In this document: piece by piece, positions 38,040 through 47,227 of the stretch
Layout of the letters: the number at the start of each line of letters is the position of its first letter
Numbering within the stretch: the stretch's first letter is position 1
Source: Limosilactobacillus caecicola
GTDB lineage: Bacteria > Bacillota > Bacilli > Lactobacillales > Lactobacillaceae
Length of the DNA stretch: 64,000 nucleotides
NCBI RefSeq assembly: GCF_943192935.1
Contig: NZ_CALPCI010000001.1
Location: forward strand, 434,001 to 498,000
Direction: 5' to 3'
Notes under the pieces: model-generated
The model's input: only the letters and a program-made list of their open reading frames with translations
Databases searched by the model: none
Told to the model about the DNA's origin: nothing
Position numbers and translations under genes: made by a program

Positions 38040-39191
38040 ATGGAAAGAGAAGAGCAGGTCAAGGTTTTAGAGGACCTCATTAAAATTAATTCGGTCAATG
38101 GCAATGAGCTTGACGTTGCTAAGTATTTGCAACGACTATTTGCTATTCATGGGATCGAGGCCCAAATTGATGAGTTTGGTAACCGGCGGGCCAACTTAAT
38201 TGTTGACTTTGGTGAAGGTCCAAACGTGTTTGGTGTCACCGGCCACATGGATACTGTTGCGGTCGGTGATGAAGGAAAATGGGCCTCCAACCCATTTGAA
38301 CCCCGTCGTGATGGCGATCGCTTGTATGGCCGTGGTGCGGCGGATATGAAGAGTGGCCTCGCAGCCGAAGTGATTGCCTTGATTGAATTACATGACGCCC
38401 ATCAATTGCCTACTGGTCACGTTCGCTTTATTGCGACTGCTGGTGAAGAGTACGGGACGCCAGGTGCCAATCGCCTGGAAGCAAACGGGGTCGCTAAGGA
38501 TTTAATTGGCCTCCTTGTCGGCGAACCAACGAGTGGTAACGTGATTTTTGCCCATTCTGGGAGTATGAACTACCAAATTACGAGTGTCGGGAAAGCAGTT
38601 CATTCTTCGCAGCCGGAAAACGGGATCAACGCCATTGATGCCCTAGTCGATTACTGTGTGAAGGAGCGGACGCTCTTTGATGATGCACCGGTGGACCAAT
38701 ACTTAGGCACGGTCAAACACAGTGTCACCGTGATTAATGGTGGTGACCAAGTCAACACGATTCCTGACCACGCTACCATCCAAGGAAACATTCGGCCAAC
38801 GAAGGCTTTTGACAATGGCCACGTTGTTACAAAGATTCAAGAAGCTGTGGAGGCAATTAACGCTGCTGGACAAGGTCAGCTGACCTTCGAATTAATTCAT
38901 AACTTCCGGCCAGTTGCTTCTGATCCACAAGGCCGATTTGCTCAATTAGCCCTGCAGGCTTCACAAGCGTCCTATCAACAACTAGCGGATCATTCTCAGC
39001 CCCAATTAAAGACGATCAATGGGGCGACGGATGCCAGCGTGTTTGTAAAGCATAATCCTGACTTGCCAGTGGTAGTGCTTGGGGCAGATGATTGGGATAT
39101 TGCTCACCAAATTAATGAATACACTACGCTATCAAGCTATTTAGCAACGATTGCCACCTACCAGACAATTATTAAACACTTCTTTGATTAA
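38040..39191 (+). CDS. M20-family peptidase/deacylase (ArgE/DapE type)
   Basis: A 383-residue zinc hydrolase. Metal ligands lie in FGVTGHMDTVAVGD, GRGAADMKSGLAAE and ATAGEEYGTPGA; the dimerisation domain begins near HSGSMNYQITSVGKAVHSSQ; and a late His ligand is probable. It resembles succinyl-diaminopimelate desuccinylase or ArgE-like deacylases. As last gene of the Met-T-box operon it may release methionine or another amino acid from an imported N-acyl or dipeptide form, which is an inference. The ATG follows GGAAGGCGA, 21 bases after metI. Confidence 0.88.
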   Translation: MEREEQVKVLEDLIKINSVNGNELDVAKYLQRLFAIHGIEAQIDEFGNRRANLIVDFGEGPNVFGVTGHMDTVAVGDEGKWASNPFEPRRDGDRLYGRGAADMKSGLAAEVIALIELHDAHQLPTGHVRFIATAGEEYGTPGANRLEANGVAKDLIGLLVGEPTSGNVIFAHSGSMNYQITSVGKAVHSSQPENGINAIDALVDYCVKERTLFDDAPVDQYLGTVKHSVTVINGGDQVNTIPDHATIQGNIRPTKAFDNGHVVTKIQEAVEAINAAGQGQLTFELIHNFRPVASDPQGRFAQLALQASQASYQQLADHSQPQLKTINGATDASVFVKHNPDLPVVVLGADDWDIAHQINEYTTLSSYLATIATYQTIIKHFFD

Positions 39192-39193
39192 AT

Positions 39194-39207
39194 ATTTCCT
39201 GGGAAAT
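39194..39207. other. Noc-binding-site-like palindrome 2
   Basis: ATTTCCTGGGAAAT matches the Noc consensus at 13 of 14 positions. It lies directly after the M20 peptidase stop and before the terminator. Confidence 0.75.
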
Positions 39208-39236
39208 AAAAGGACGGCCATTTGGCCGTCCTTTTT
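39208..39236. terminator. Bidirectional terminator, M20 peptidase / rlmCD
   Basis: The perfect 12-bp stem AAAAGGACGGCC/GGCCGTCCTTTT has a 4-base loop. The rlmCD stop codon overlaps its right edge. Confidence 0.9.
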
Positions 39237-40668
39237 AGTGGGATGATTGATTTAAACTGAGTTTCACAACTGCTTCACAGCGTGGAGTTTGTGGCATCAT
39301 ATCAACTGGTTGAATATAATCCACTCGGTAAGTTGGGACAAGCCGCGCTAAATTACGGGCGAGTGAAGCCATGTTGCAGGAAACGTAGGCAAATTTAGTT
39401 GGCTTTTCAGCGAGAATCTGATCAATTAATTTTTGGTCCAGCCCGGTGCGTGGCGGGTCAACGACCAAAGCGTCAAAGTGACGGCCTTCAGCACGCCACT
39501 TCGGAAGTAAGTCTTCGGCTGAGCCGACCTCATATGTGGCATTCGTAATGCCGTTCAGCTCTGCATTACGGTTGGCGTCCGCCACTGCCTCGGGAATAGT
39601 TTCCATGCCAATGACTGCTTTTACTCGGTTAGCGAGTGCCAAACCGATGGTGCCAATCCCAGCATAGGCATCAACTAAAGTGTCATCGCCAGACAGTTCC
39701 ATGGCTTTAGCCGCTTCTTCGTATAATGTTTCTGTTTGGTAAGGGTTCAATTGAAGAAACGAACGGGCTGACAAAATAAAGTCAAGGCCCATCAAACTTT
39801 CGGTAATGTAATCTTTCCCAGCGAGGTTAATGGTCTCTTCGCCCCATACAAGTGGCGTATCTCCTGGATTAATATTTTGCATGACTGAAGTTACTTGAGG
39901 AAACTGCTCTTCAATAAAGGTGAGCAGTAGGTGCTTCTTCAGTAACTTTTTGCTATTAGTAATAAAGGTAACTTGGAGTTCGTGAGTGGCCGCTGATTCA
40001 CGAATGACGATGGTCTTGAGAATTCCACTATTATTCGTTTCATCGTAAAGTGGGATGTTTAATTCGGCGACTTTCTGTACTAAGGGCCGCATGACCTCCA
40101 TAATACCGGGCATTTGCACCGCACAGGTTTCCATATCGACGACCTCATGAGTGCCAGATTTGTACAACCCGGCGACGACCTGACCATTTTGCTGGCGAAT
40201 TTGAAACTGGGCCTTGTTTCGGTAACCATATTGGTGTTCGGAACCGATCGTCTCGCGGACAGGGTAGTGGCGGTAACCCAGCGGTTTGAATTTAGCCAGG
40301 CTTTCTACCACCATTTTGCGTTTATAACGGAGTTGAGCCGGGTAGCTTAAATTTTCAAATTCAAAGCCACCGGCTTCCATGACGTAATCATCGCGTGGTT
40401 CAACCCGGTCAGGGTTGGGCTTTTTCAATCGATGAATTGTCGCTTCGAGGTAACGAGGATGAACCTTTGTCACCTCCGCAACGATAACCTCGTTAGGTAG
40501 CGCGCCAGGGACAAAGCAGACCTTGTGTTTAAAATAGCCAATTCCTTGACCTTCCACTCCTAATTTTTTAATGGTCAACGGGAACCGATCACCAACCTGA
40601 ACTTCTACGGGTTCTTGAGTGTGGGAATGACGTGGTTGTCGTGAACGCTTGTTGAATGGTGCAGACAT
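39235..40668 (-). CDS. rlmCD: 23S rRNA (uracil-C5)-methyltransferase RlmD/RlmCD family
   Basis: A 477-residue TrmA-family methyltransferase that makes 5-methyluridine in 23S rRNA; Gram-positive members can do two sites. An N-terminal basic region and TRAM domain (about 20-80, VGDRFPLTIKKLGVEGQGIGYF) come first. The central domain follows, and the SAM-binding methyltransferase fold contains DAYAGIGTIGLALA and VVDPPRTGLD. The catalytic Cys is in YVSCNMASLARNL. The ATG follows AAGGAGG (rc of 40677-40683). It is monocistronic and divergent from the brnQ T-box unit. Confidence 0.9.
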   Translation of the reverse strand: MSAPFNKRSRQPRHSHTQEPVEVQVGDRFPLTIKKLGVEGQGIGYFKHKVCFVPGALPNEVIVAEVTKVHPRYLEATIHRLKKPNPDRVEPRDDYVMEAGGFEFENLSYPAQLRYKRKMVVESLAKFKPLGYRHYPVRETIGSEHQYGYRNKAQFQIRQQNGQVVAGLYKSGTHEVVDMETCAVQMPGIMEVMRPLVQKVAELNIPLYDETNNSGILKTIVIRESAATHELQVTFITNSKKLLKKHLLLTFIEEQFPQVTSVMQNINPGDTPLVWGEETINLAGKDYITESLMGLDFILSARSFLQLNPYQTETLYEEAAKAMELSGDDTLVDAYAGIGTIGLALANRVKAVIGMETIPEAVADANRNAELNGITNATYEVGSAEDLLPKWRAEGRHFDALVVDPPRTGLDQKLIDQILAEKPTKFAYVSCNMASLARNLARLVPTYRVDYIQPVDMMPQTPRCEAVVKLSLNQSSH

Positions 40669-40749
40669 GTGAAAGCCTCCTTTTAATCGTGATGATAACG
40701 ATTTTCTATTTTAGCACATTTTACCCACAAAAAAATTTGCAAAAGGGTA

Positions 40750-40778
40750 TTGACAGATTATTAAAATTTAATTAGAAT
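40750..40778 (+). promoter_or_regulatory. Promoter of the brnQ T-box transcript
   Basis: TTGACA (40750-40755) and TAGAAT (40773-40778) are 17 bases apart. Confidence 0.8.
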
Positions 40779-40784
40779 GTTCAC

Positions 40785-41067
40785 ATAAATTAATTATTCG
40801 AACACAATGAGAAAGAAGAGTAGGTGTGCTAAACCGCAAGCGAATCCCGTTTGGTGAGAGGGGAACGGTGATTAGTTCATCGAAAATCACTTTCGAGTCT
40901 GGATTGTCCAAGGTCCAGTGGTATGACACCCATTACCGTGTTAGCGTATCGCAGAATGATTTCTGCTGCACGTATTAAGGTACTGACAGTAATGTTAGTA
41001 TAACCAAAGGGTGGTACCGCACACAGTGTCCCTTGACTGAGCAAATGCTTGGTCAAGGGACTTTTTT
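40785..41067 (+). promoter_or_regulatory. T-box riboswitch (Ile) upstream of brnQ
   Basis: The T-box AGGGTGGTACCGC is at 41008-41020. The terminator GTCCCTTGAC/GTCAAGGGAC (41028-41037 with 41052-41061) is followed by six T. The specifier loop CGAAAATCAC gives AUC (Ile), matching a branched-chain amino-acid transporter. Confidence 0.9.
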
Positions 41068-41111
41068 GTTGGGTTCGGAGTTAACTGATTTGCAATATTG
41101 GAGGGAAAAAT

Positions 41112-42488
41112 ATGGATGATTTAGCATCACACAAGTTAACGACGAAACAATATTTAGTCGTCAGTTCGCTACTATTTGGTTTGTTCTTTGGGGCCGGGAA
41201 CCTGATTTTCCCTCTGCACCTCGGACAGTTAGCTGGTGGCCACTGGGTTGGGGCCACGGTTGGTTTTCTATTGACGGGGGTGCTATTACCACTACTGTCA
41301 GTGCTGGCAATTGCGGTCACCTGTTCAGAAGGGGTTTATGACATCGGTCGTCCGCTGGGGGTTAGTTTTGCACTTGTGTTTATGGTTTTAATCCACGCCA
41401 CGATCGGACCACTCTTTGGAACACCGCGGACGGCTTCCGTTTCCTTCACGGTTGGGGTGGCACCGTTTGTTCCTAAAGCGGATCAAAAACTCGCCTTATT
41501 AGTCTTTTCAGCCGTCTTCTTCTTGTTGGCATTTGCATTTTCCTACCGTGAAAATGATATTCTTTCGAACGTTGGTAAAGTTTTAAACCCAATGTTTTTG
41601 GCATTACTATTTGTGATGTTCATGGTGGCGTTCTTGCGGCCGATGGGGAACCCAATGACAGCTCATGGTACCGCTGCTTACCTGCACGCATCAGTGGTGA
41701 ATGGGTTCTTACAAGGGTATAACACGATGGATGCGCCAGCTGGGCTAGCCTTTGGAGTCACGGTGGTTCATGCGGTGCGTCAAATGGGTCAAAAGCGTGA
41801 GAAAGATGTGGCCAAAGTGGTTGGTAAGTCCGGCGTCTTAGCCATGAGTATGGTGGCCTTGGTATATGTCTTGCTAATCGTAGTGGGTGCAATGTCACTG
41901 GGCCACTTTAAGTTATCTGCTGATGGTGGGGTGGCCTTTACTCAAGTGGTTAATTACTACGGTGGGGCTTTTGGTCAAGTTGTTTTAGCTGTTTTGATCA
42001 CGGTCACTTGTTTAACCACTGCTGTGGGGCTCGTGGCGGCCTTTGCACAAGATTTCCATAAGCATTTCCCTAAGGTTTCTTACCACACTTGGTTAGCATT
42101 AACGACCTTGGCTTCCTTCTTGGCAGCTAACTTTGGCTTAGACACGATCATCTCTTGGTCAACGCCAATGTTAATGTTCCTTTACCCATTGGTTCTGGTA
42201 TTGATCCTTTTATCGGTATTCTCACCACTGTTTAATCGTGACGGTGCAGTTTACTTCTTTGTGGTCTTGTTTACGGTGGTGCCTGCTTTATGTGACATGG
42301 TAGTCACTTTCCCGAAGGTAGTGAGTGCAAGTGCCTTTGGGAAAGGCGTGGCAGCCTTCCGGGAACACTTACCATTAGCTAGCCTGGGCTTATCCTGGTT
42401 AGTTCCAGCCTTAGTTGGGTTGGTATTAGGTTTAGCAGTTCACTTCTACCGTGTCCGGGTTCGGACGGCGGCAATGGATAAAGATTAA
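41112..42488 (+). CDS. brnQ: Branched-chain amino acid transporter BrnQ (LIVCS family)
   Basis: A 458-residue cation-coupled symporter for Ile, Leu and Val with about 12 membrane helices. Family segments are LLFGLFFGAGNLIFPLHLGQ, GTPRTASVSFTVGVAPF and TVTCLTTAVGLVAAFAQDF. The ATG follows GGAGGG. An Ile-type T-box controls the gene, so it should be induced when uncharged tRNA-Ile accumulates. Monocistronic; the terminator after it is shared with the convergent dlt operon. Confidence 0.95.
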   Translation: MDDLASHKLTTKQYLVVSSLLFGLFFGAGNLIFPLHLGQLAGGHWVGATVGFLLTGVLLPLLSVLAIAVTCSEGVYDIGRPLGVSFALVFMVLIHATIGPLFGTPRTASVSFTVGVAPFVPKADQKLALLVFSAVFFLLAFAFSYRENDILSNVGKVLNPMFLALLFVMFMVAFLRPMGNPMTAHGTAAYLHASVVNGFLQGYNTMDAPAGLAFGVTVVHAVRQMGQKREKDVAKVVGKSGVLAMSMVALVYVLLIVVGAMSLGHFKLSADGGVAFTQVVNYYGGAFGQVVLAVLITVTCLTTAVGLVAAFAQDFHKHFPKVSYHTWLALTTLASFLAANFGLDTIISWSTPMLMFLYPLVLVLILLSVFSPLFNRDGAVYFFVVLFTVVPALCDMVVTFPKVVSASAFGKGVAAFREHLPLASLGLSWLVPALVGLVLGLAVHFYRVRVRTAAMDKD

Positions 42489-42496
42489 AGTATGCA

Positions 42497-42533
42497 AAAG
42501 GCGCAGCGTCACAGAATTGACGTTGCGCCTTTA
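42497..42533. terminator. Bidirectional terminator, brnQ / dlt operon
   Basis: The 15-bp stem AAAGGCGCAGCGTCA/TGACGTTGCGCCTTT (one wobble) has a short loop and lies between the convergent genes. Confidence 0.88.
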
Positions 42534-42537
42534 GTGA

Positions 42538-43833
42538 TTATTTGATGTGATGTTCACTCTTGAATTGTTGCAAATTCTTTTGGGTTGGCTTTAAATTCAA
42601 CCAATCCTTCGAGAGGAAGGCATCATTCATCTTGTAATTCGGTTGTGGCTGTTTCTTTTCTAAGAATGGTGCGGTTTGCCGATCAAAGTCAACCCATCCG
42701 GCCCAGCCGATATGGATAGTGTCTTGCATAAAACCATTTTCGCTTCCCTTGTGGGAGTAATCAATAATGTTATTGAATCCTTGGGCACGAAGTTGGGTTT
42801 TAATCTTGCGAACGGTTTGGTAGTACATCTTCATTGGCATGCCGGTATGTTTTTCCCATTTTGCATTGACCGGAGTAATCATGAAAATGACGTTGGTATT
42901 TGTCCGTTGGAACTGTTTTAAGACAACTTCCAAGTCGCCGTATTCTGGCGATTGCGTGTAATTAAAATGCCGTTGTGAATCAGCGGTCCGTTTAATCTTG
43001 CCACGCATTCGCTTGTTGTAGAAGGCGTTCAGCACCCCAAACGGGTTATTGTTAGAAGCCTGATCATGTTCTTTAACCGCGTTGGCAGATAAGTCCGCAT
43101 AATTTAACTGGTTGGGCAGTAATTTGATTTTGGGCTTAATCCGGGTGTCGTAGTTATCTTTAATAAAGAAACCGGAAAATAAATTATCCTCGTGGTGGAG
43201 GAGGGTGATTTTAGAATTGATGACAAAGCGGTCCCATTTACTGAGGGACTTTCCTTGACTAATTTTAGTGGCATAGCTACCAACTGAACCGTCATGGCCG
43301 AGTAATTGGAGCAAGCGTTTAGCAGTATAGCGGTCGTATGGTGATTTTGGGTTAGCTTGTTGGACCCACATTAAATTAGCATAGGAACCGTTATAGTACT
43401 TAAAAGCGGAAGCCATGACCCCTTGTTTAACAAACCATTGGGGGGAAATGACGAAAACTGCTTTTTTATTCTGCATTTGTTTGGACATCATTGTCATATT
43501 AAATAGTTGGGGAAGCGATTGAGTCCCCCGTGATCCAAACAGGAACGGCCGGTATGAGTGGTACTTGGCTGCCATGACGGCAGGGTGATACCGGTCCATC
43601 CGGTTAAATTCACTGGAGCCAAAGAATGGGACGTATTTAGTATGACGGTCACTTAAGGCTTGGACCTTTAACGAGCGGTTTTTGAAAACCGTTGGGCTGA
43701 GGGAAACGGCAGCCTTTTGCTCGGTCTTAGCAGAGTGATGACCTGACCAAGGCAAGCAAAAGAAAATAAATACTAAAACTAAAGCAACAATCACTGGGCC
43801 AAAGATTGACCACAGCTTTTTCTTGTTAGTCAT
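42538..43833 (-). CDS. dltD: D-alanyl-lipoteichoic acid biosynthesis protein DltD
   Basis: A 431-residue membrane-anchored extracellular esterase-like protein that passes D-alanine onto teichoic acids. One N-terminal transmembrane helix (IFGPVIVALVLVFIFFCLPW) comes first. The SGNH-like catalytic Ser is in VPFFGSSEFNRMD, and the later block DTIHIGWAGWVDFD supplies the Asp/His. It is the last gene of the operon and overlaps the dltC end by 8 bases. It stops 5 bases from the shared terminator. Confidence 0.95.
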   Translation of the reverse strand: MTNKKKLWSIFGPVIVALVLVFIFFCLPWSGHHSAKTEQKAAVSLSPTVFKNRSLKVQALSDRHTKYVPFFGSSEFNRMDRYHPAVMAAKYHSYRPFLFGSRGTQSLPQLFNMTMMSKQMQNKKAVFVISPQWFVKQGVMASAFKYYNGSYANLMWVQQANPKSPYDRYTAKRLLQLLGHDGSVGSYATKISQGKSLSKWDRFVINSKITLLHHEDNLFSGFFIKDNYDTRIKPKIKLLPNQLNYADLSANAVKEHDQASNNNPFGVLNAFYNKRMRGKIKRTADSQRHFNYTQSPEYGDLEVVLKQFQRTNTNVIFMITPVNAKWEKHTGMPMKMYYQTVRKIKTQLRAQGFNNIIDYSHKGSENGFMQDTIHIGWAGWVDFDRQTAPFLEKKQPQPNYKMNDAFLSKDWLNLKPTQKNLQQFKSEHHIK

Positions 43834-44065
43834 TTTGTAATTCCTTTACCCGATCAGTAATCTTATCAACAGAACTCCAGGCACTCCGGTCAAATTCAGA
43901 AACTGGGACTTGGATGTCAAATTCGTCTTGAAGTGACAGTAAAAATTGAACGGTGGCCATTGAATCAAGTAAACCATCAGCGTAAAGGTCAGCACTTGTG
44001 TCAGCAAAATCACTTGCGTCACGGCCAGTTGCTTGTGCTAATAAATCTTGAATTTGTTCTTTCAT
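43826..44065 (-). CDS. dltC: D-alanyl carrier protein DltC
   Basis: A 79-residue acyl-carrier-like protein. The phosphopantetheine attachment Ser is in ADGLLDSMATVQFLL. It carries D-alanine from DltA to the DltB/DltD membrane machinery. The start is ATG 44065; the in-frame TTG at 44080 is part of the ribosome-binding region (TTGGAGGATT). It lies between dltB and dltD with minimal spacing. Confidence 0.96.
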   Translation of the reverse strand: MKEQIQDLLAQATGRDASDFADTSADLYADGLLDSMATVQFLLSLQDEFDIQVPVSEFDRSAWSSVDKITDRVKELQND

Positions 44066-44098
44066 GATAAAATCCTCCAAATAGATATTAATTACGTA

Positions 44099-45331
44099 TT
44101 ATTTCATTGCTGCGGGACTGAACCATAGGGTATTCAAGAACCCACAGAAGATTAAGAAACCAAAGACAACAAAGTTAAATGTGATAAACCCAGCGATAAA
44201 CTTCGTCAGTTTTGTGGATTTTAAATTCTTGAAGTGTTTTCGTTTATACCGCAACCACCAATCGTTGGTTACAAGGGCGAAACCATGCAAGAACCCATAT
44301 AGGATATAATACCACGTTACCCCGTGCCAGAATCCCATCACGACCATGTTTAACATGTAGGCGATGGAAGACAGGACATTCCGGTTTTTGAACCAGCGTT
44401 TCTTAGTTGCTAAGAATACGAACCGCATGAAAATATAATCACGGAACCAGAATGAAAGGGTCATATGCCACCGGTTCCAGAATTCCTTGATATTCTTGGA
44501 AAGGAATGGCTTGTTGAAGTTCATTGGGGTTTCAACACCCATGATGTAACTGATGGCAACGGCAAACAGTGAGTAGCCGGCAAAGTCGAAGTACAGATCA
44601 CCAGTGTAGACATAGGCGACTCCGGCAACCCACCATGAAAGGTGAGGAGCGTGCGCCATCGCCTGCTGTTCAACGTATGGTAACCACCGCTGAGCAAAGA
44701 AGTAGTCAACAACAAATTTATAAACGAACCCGATGAAGAGGTACAAAACGGCCTTTTCGAGGAGGCTCAGATATTTTTCCCGACTAGGGACCTTCTGGTA
44801 ATCCTTTGAGAAACGCCGGTACCGGTCAATTGGCCCAGAGGTGATGGTTGGCATGAAGGCCATGAAGCGGATGAATTTCCACCAGTTAATATCCTTAATC
44901 GCGCCATCACGGGTTTCGATGATCGTTCCCGCTGCCCGGAAGGTTAAGTACGAAATCCCTAAAAAGCCGAGCAACGAATTATGACCAACCATTGCTGGAG
45001 TAAATTTCACGATGATGATTGGTAACAGGGATAAGAAGACGGTCACGTAAAAGACCATACTGTTGTTTTTCTTTTGCCGGTAATGGAAATACCACATCAC
45101 TAGACAAGTTTGATAGATAATGTAGGCGATTAACGATAACGCCTGCTTATAGTCGTGGCCATCAAACATGAAGAAAATGAAGATGAAGCTAATTAATGCT
45201 TCGTACCACTCGAACCGTTTTCCAAAGTACAAACCGATCCCCATTGGTAACAAGGCAATCAGCAAGTAGATAAAGTAGGTTGGTGTGCCGTATGCAGAAA
45301 AGTTCGGTAAGCTTGCAAACCAATTAACCAT
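44099..45331 (-). CDS. dltB: MBOAT-family transporter/acyltransferase DltB
   Basis: A 410-residue multi-span membrane protein that works with DltC to move D-alanyl groups across the membrane. MBOAT signatures: the FWNRWHMTLSFWFRDYIFM segment and the catalytic His in MGFWHGVTWYYILYG. The start ATG overlaps the dltA stop (TAATG), so the two are coupled. Length is normal. Confidence 0.96.
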   Translation of the reverse strand: MVNWFASLPNFSAYGTPTYFIYLLIALLPMGIGLYFGKRFEWYEALISFIFIFFMFDGHDYKQALSLIAYIIYQTCLVMWYFHYRQKKNNSMVFYVTVFLSLLPIIIVKFTPAMVGHNSLLGFLGISYLTFRAAGTIIETRDGAIKDINWWKFIRFMAFMPTITSGPIDRYRRFSKDYQKVPSREKYLSLLEKAVLYLFIGFVYKFVVDYFFAQRWLPYVEQQAMAHAPHLSWWVAGVAYVYTGDLYFDFAGYSLFAVAISYIMGVETPMNFNKPFLSKNIKEFWNRWHMTLSFWFRDYIFMRFVFLATKKRWFKNRNVLSSIAYMLNMVVMGFWHGVTWYYILYGFLHGFALVTNDWWLRYKRKHFKNLKSTKLTKFIAGFITFNFVVFGFLIFCGFLNTLWFSPAAMK

Positions 45332-46860
45332 TATTTGTTAGCCTCCGCAATCAATTCCTTAACAGCAATCTTGCCATTGGCGGAAGTTGGGTAACTATCA
45401 ACATAGATAAATTGGGTTGGCATCATGTAATCCATGATCTTATCAGCCAAACTGCTGCGAATGGCCTTTGTTAATTCGGCTTCGGTTGCGAAATCATTTG
45501 GTTGGGCAATGACATAAGCAATCAAATGGGTTGCTTTACCATTTTTATCGTACTTCGGTACCGCAACAGCTTGCTTGATGTATTGACTCATTTCCAAGCT
45601 GGACCGGACTTCATCTAATTCAACCCGGAAACCATGAAGCTTAATTTGGAAGTCCATCCGCCCAATGATGTGGCGAAGACCGTCAGCTGAGATGTATCCC
45701 GCATCACCGGTCCGGTAGGACTGTTGACCATTAAACTTAAAGAAGTTTTTGGCAGTTTTTTCGGGATTATTGAGGTAGCCGGCGGCCACGCTGTCACCGG
45801 AGATGATGATTTCACCGTGTTTGCCAGGTTCAGTAATTTGCTGGTTACCATCCCAAATGGTAGTTGTCACACCGGGTTTATCATAGCCAATTGGCAACCG
45901 CTTGGTGTTCTTGACCATTTCCTTAGTAATCTCACAACTAGTAACGGCCACGGTTGCCTCAGTCGGTCCGTAGGTGTTGTAAATATGGGCATTTGGGAAC
46001 TTTTGGAAAAGTCGCTTAACCGTTGAAACGGTCAGTTCTTCACCACAGAAGACGAATTTTTCAAGGTCGGGCATTTTTTCGGCATTAAAATCAGGACTAA
46101 GTAACAGTAATTCCGCAAAGGAAGGGGTCCCGAAGAAAACGTTGATCTTGAGATCTGGTAAAACCTTAAAGAGTTGACCAAAGTTTTGAACGACCTTTAC
46201 CGGAATGGCCTTCACGGTTGCTCCAGAGAGCATCCCAACTAACCAATAGAAGTGGGAAATGTCAAATGAGAACGGTGGTTGACCAAGGAACGTGGCTTCG
46301 TGCGGAAGGTTAAAGTCGTCACCTAACATCCAGTTGGCAAAGCTCGTGATGTTGTTGGCGCTAATTTCGATTCCTTTCGGTGAACCAGTAGTGCCGGAAG
46401 TGAACAAGATGTAAAAGGTGTCATCATCCTTAACTTCGTGGCTCAATTGGTAGGAAGTTTTTTTATCCATAATTTGTTGTAATTCAAAGAGGTTGAGAAC
46501 CTGACCATCATAATCGAGGTCTTGGTCAGGAAATTCATCAACTGCCACTACTAGTTTAGGTTGGGCAGTGTTAATGATGGATTGCATTCGTGGTAAAGCA
46601 GAGCCCGTTTCGACGGGAATATAGGCGTGCCCAGCTTTTAAGCCTCCCAAGAAACCAGCAACCATTTCAAATTGGTGGTCGCCGTAAAACATAATCGGGC
46701 TGCCCGCTGGAATGTTACTACTATCTAACCAAGCAGCAAATGAGTTGGACGCAGTAATTAAATCTTCATAAGTATGTGTCGTGCCCATTTCATCGAAATA
46801 TACTTTATCAAGATGTTGTTGAGCACTTTGATCAATTTCAGAGACAATATTTGTAACCAA
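45331..46860 (-). CDS. dltA: D-alanine--D-alanyl carrier protein ligase DltA
   Basis: A 509-residue adenylate-forming enzyme that activates D-alanine and loads DltC. Motifs: FTSGTTGSPKGIE (phosphate loop, near residue 155), NTYGPTEATVAVT, YRTGDAGYISADG, and the C-terminal catalytic Lys in SANGKIAVKEL. The start is TTG at 46860, 8 bases after GGAGG. An ATG at 46875 overlaps the dltX stop (TAATG) but would put the GGAGG inside the gene, so it is less likely though not excluded. Confidence 0.94.
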   Translation of the reverse strand: MVTNIVSEIDQSAQQHLDKVYFDEMGTTHTYEDLITASNSFAAWLDSSNIPAGSPIMFYGDHQFEMVAGFLGGLKAGHAYIPVETGSALPRMQSIINTAQPKLVVAVDEFPDQDLDYDGQVLNLFELQQIMDKKTSYQLSHEVKDDDTFYILFTSGTTGSPKGIEISANNITSFANWMLGDDFNLPHEATFLGQPPFSFDISHFYWLVGMLSGATVKAIPVKVVQNFGQLFKVLPDLKINVFFGTPSFAELLLLSPDFNAEKMPDLEKFVFCGEELTVSTVKRLFQKFPNAHIYNTYGPTEATVAVTSCEITKEMVKNTKRLPIGYDKPGVTTTIWDGNQQITEPGKHGEIIISGDSVAAGYLNNPEKTAKNFFKFNGQQSYRTGDAGYISADGLRHIIGRMDFQIKLHGFRVELDEVRSSLEMSQYIKQAVAVPKYDKNGKATHLIAYVIAQPNDFATEAELTKAIRSSLADKIMDYMMPTQFIYVDSYPTSANGKIAVKELIAEANK

Positions 46861-46874
46861 AACTCTTTCCTCCA

Positions 46875-47006
46875 TTAAAATTCGTTATAAATGAATGGGG
46901 CTTGCCCAGCACCAAAGTAACCATACAGGTAAATCAAGGCTACTAATACAACGAAATAAAAGATTGTCTTCAGAATAAAAGAAGATACTGGATGATCTTT
47001 AAGCAT
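46875..47006 (-). CDS. dltX: DltX small membrane protein
   Basis: A 43-residue protein starting MLKDHPVSSFILKTIFYFVV, with one membrane helix and the conserved tail GQAPFIYNEF. DltX is the short first gene of many dlt operons, and its C-terminal motif takes part in D-alanyl transfer to teichoic acid. AAAGGATG precedes the ATG at 8 bases. Its stop touches the region of the dltA start. Confidence 0.92.
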   Translation of the reverse strand: MLKDHPVSSFILKTIFYFVVLVALIYLYGYFGAGQAPFIYNEF

Positions 47007-47034
47007 TGCTATGCCATCCTTTCGTGGACAAAAA

Positions 47035-47075
47035 ATAAGGGGGTCATTTCAACATTAATGAGAAATCACCCTATT
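47035..47075 (-). promoter_or_regulatory. Terminator-like hairpin in the dlt leader
   Basis: On the minus strand GGGTGATTTC/GAAATGACCC (47062-47071 with 47041-47050; one internal mismatch) is followed by CCTTATTTTTT, between the dlt promoter and dltX. It could attenuate the operon. Confidence 0.45.
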
Positions 47076-47093
47076 TTTAAAATATCATTCGAT

Positions 47094-47123
47094 ATTATAC
47101 AGCAATGAACTGGCAGGTGTAAA
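47094..47123 (-). promoter_or_regulatory. Promoter of the dlt operon
   Basis: On the minus strand TTTACA (47118-47123) and TATAAT (47094-47099) are 18 bases apart. Confidence 0.65.
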
Positions 47124-47181
47124 CGAATGCGAACAAAGAAATAATGATCCTTAAGCGGATGTTTTATCGCTGCTACGATTT

Positions 47182-47190
47182 TGTTATAAT
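47182..47190 (+). promoter_or_regulatory. Extended -10 promoter of sbcDC
   Basis: TGTTATAAT, a consensus extended -10, lies 38 bases before sbcD; the -35 region is weak. Confidence 0.6.
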
Positions 47191-47227
47191 TGGCCCTGAA
47201 AGCAAACGAATGTTTGGAGGAAAAACC

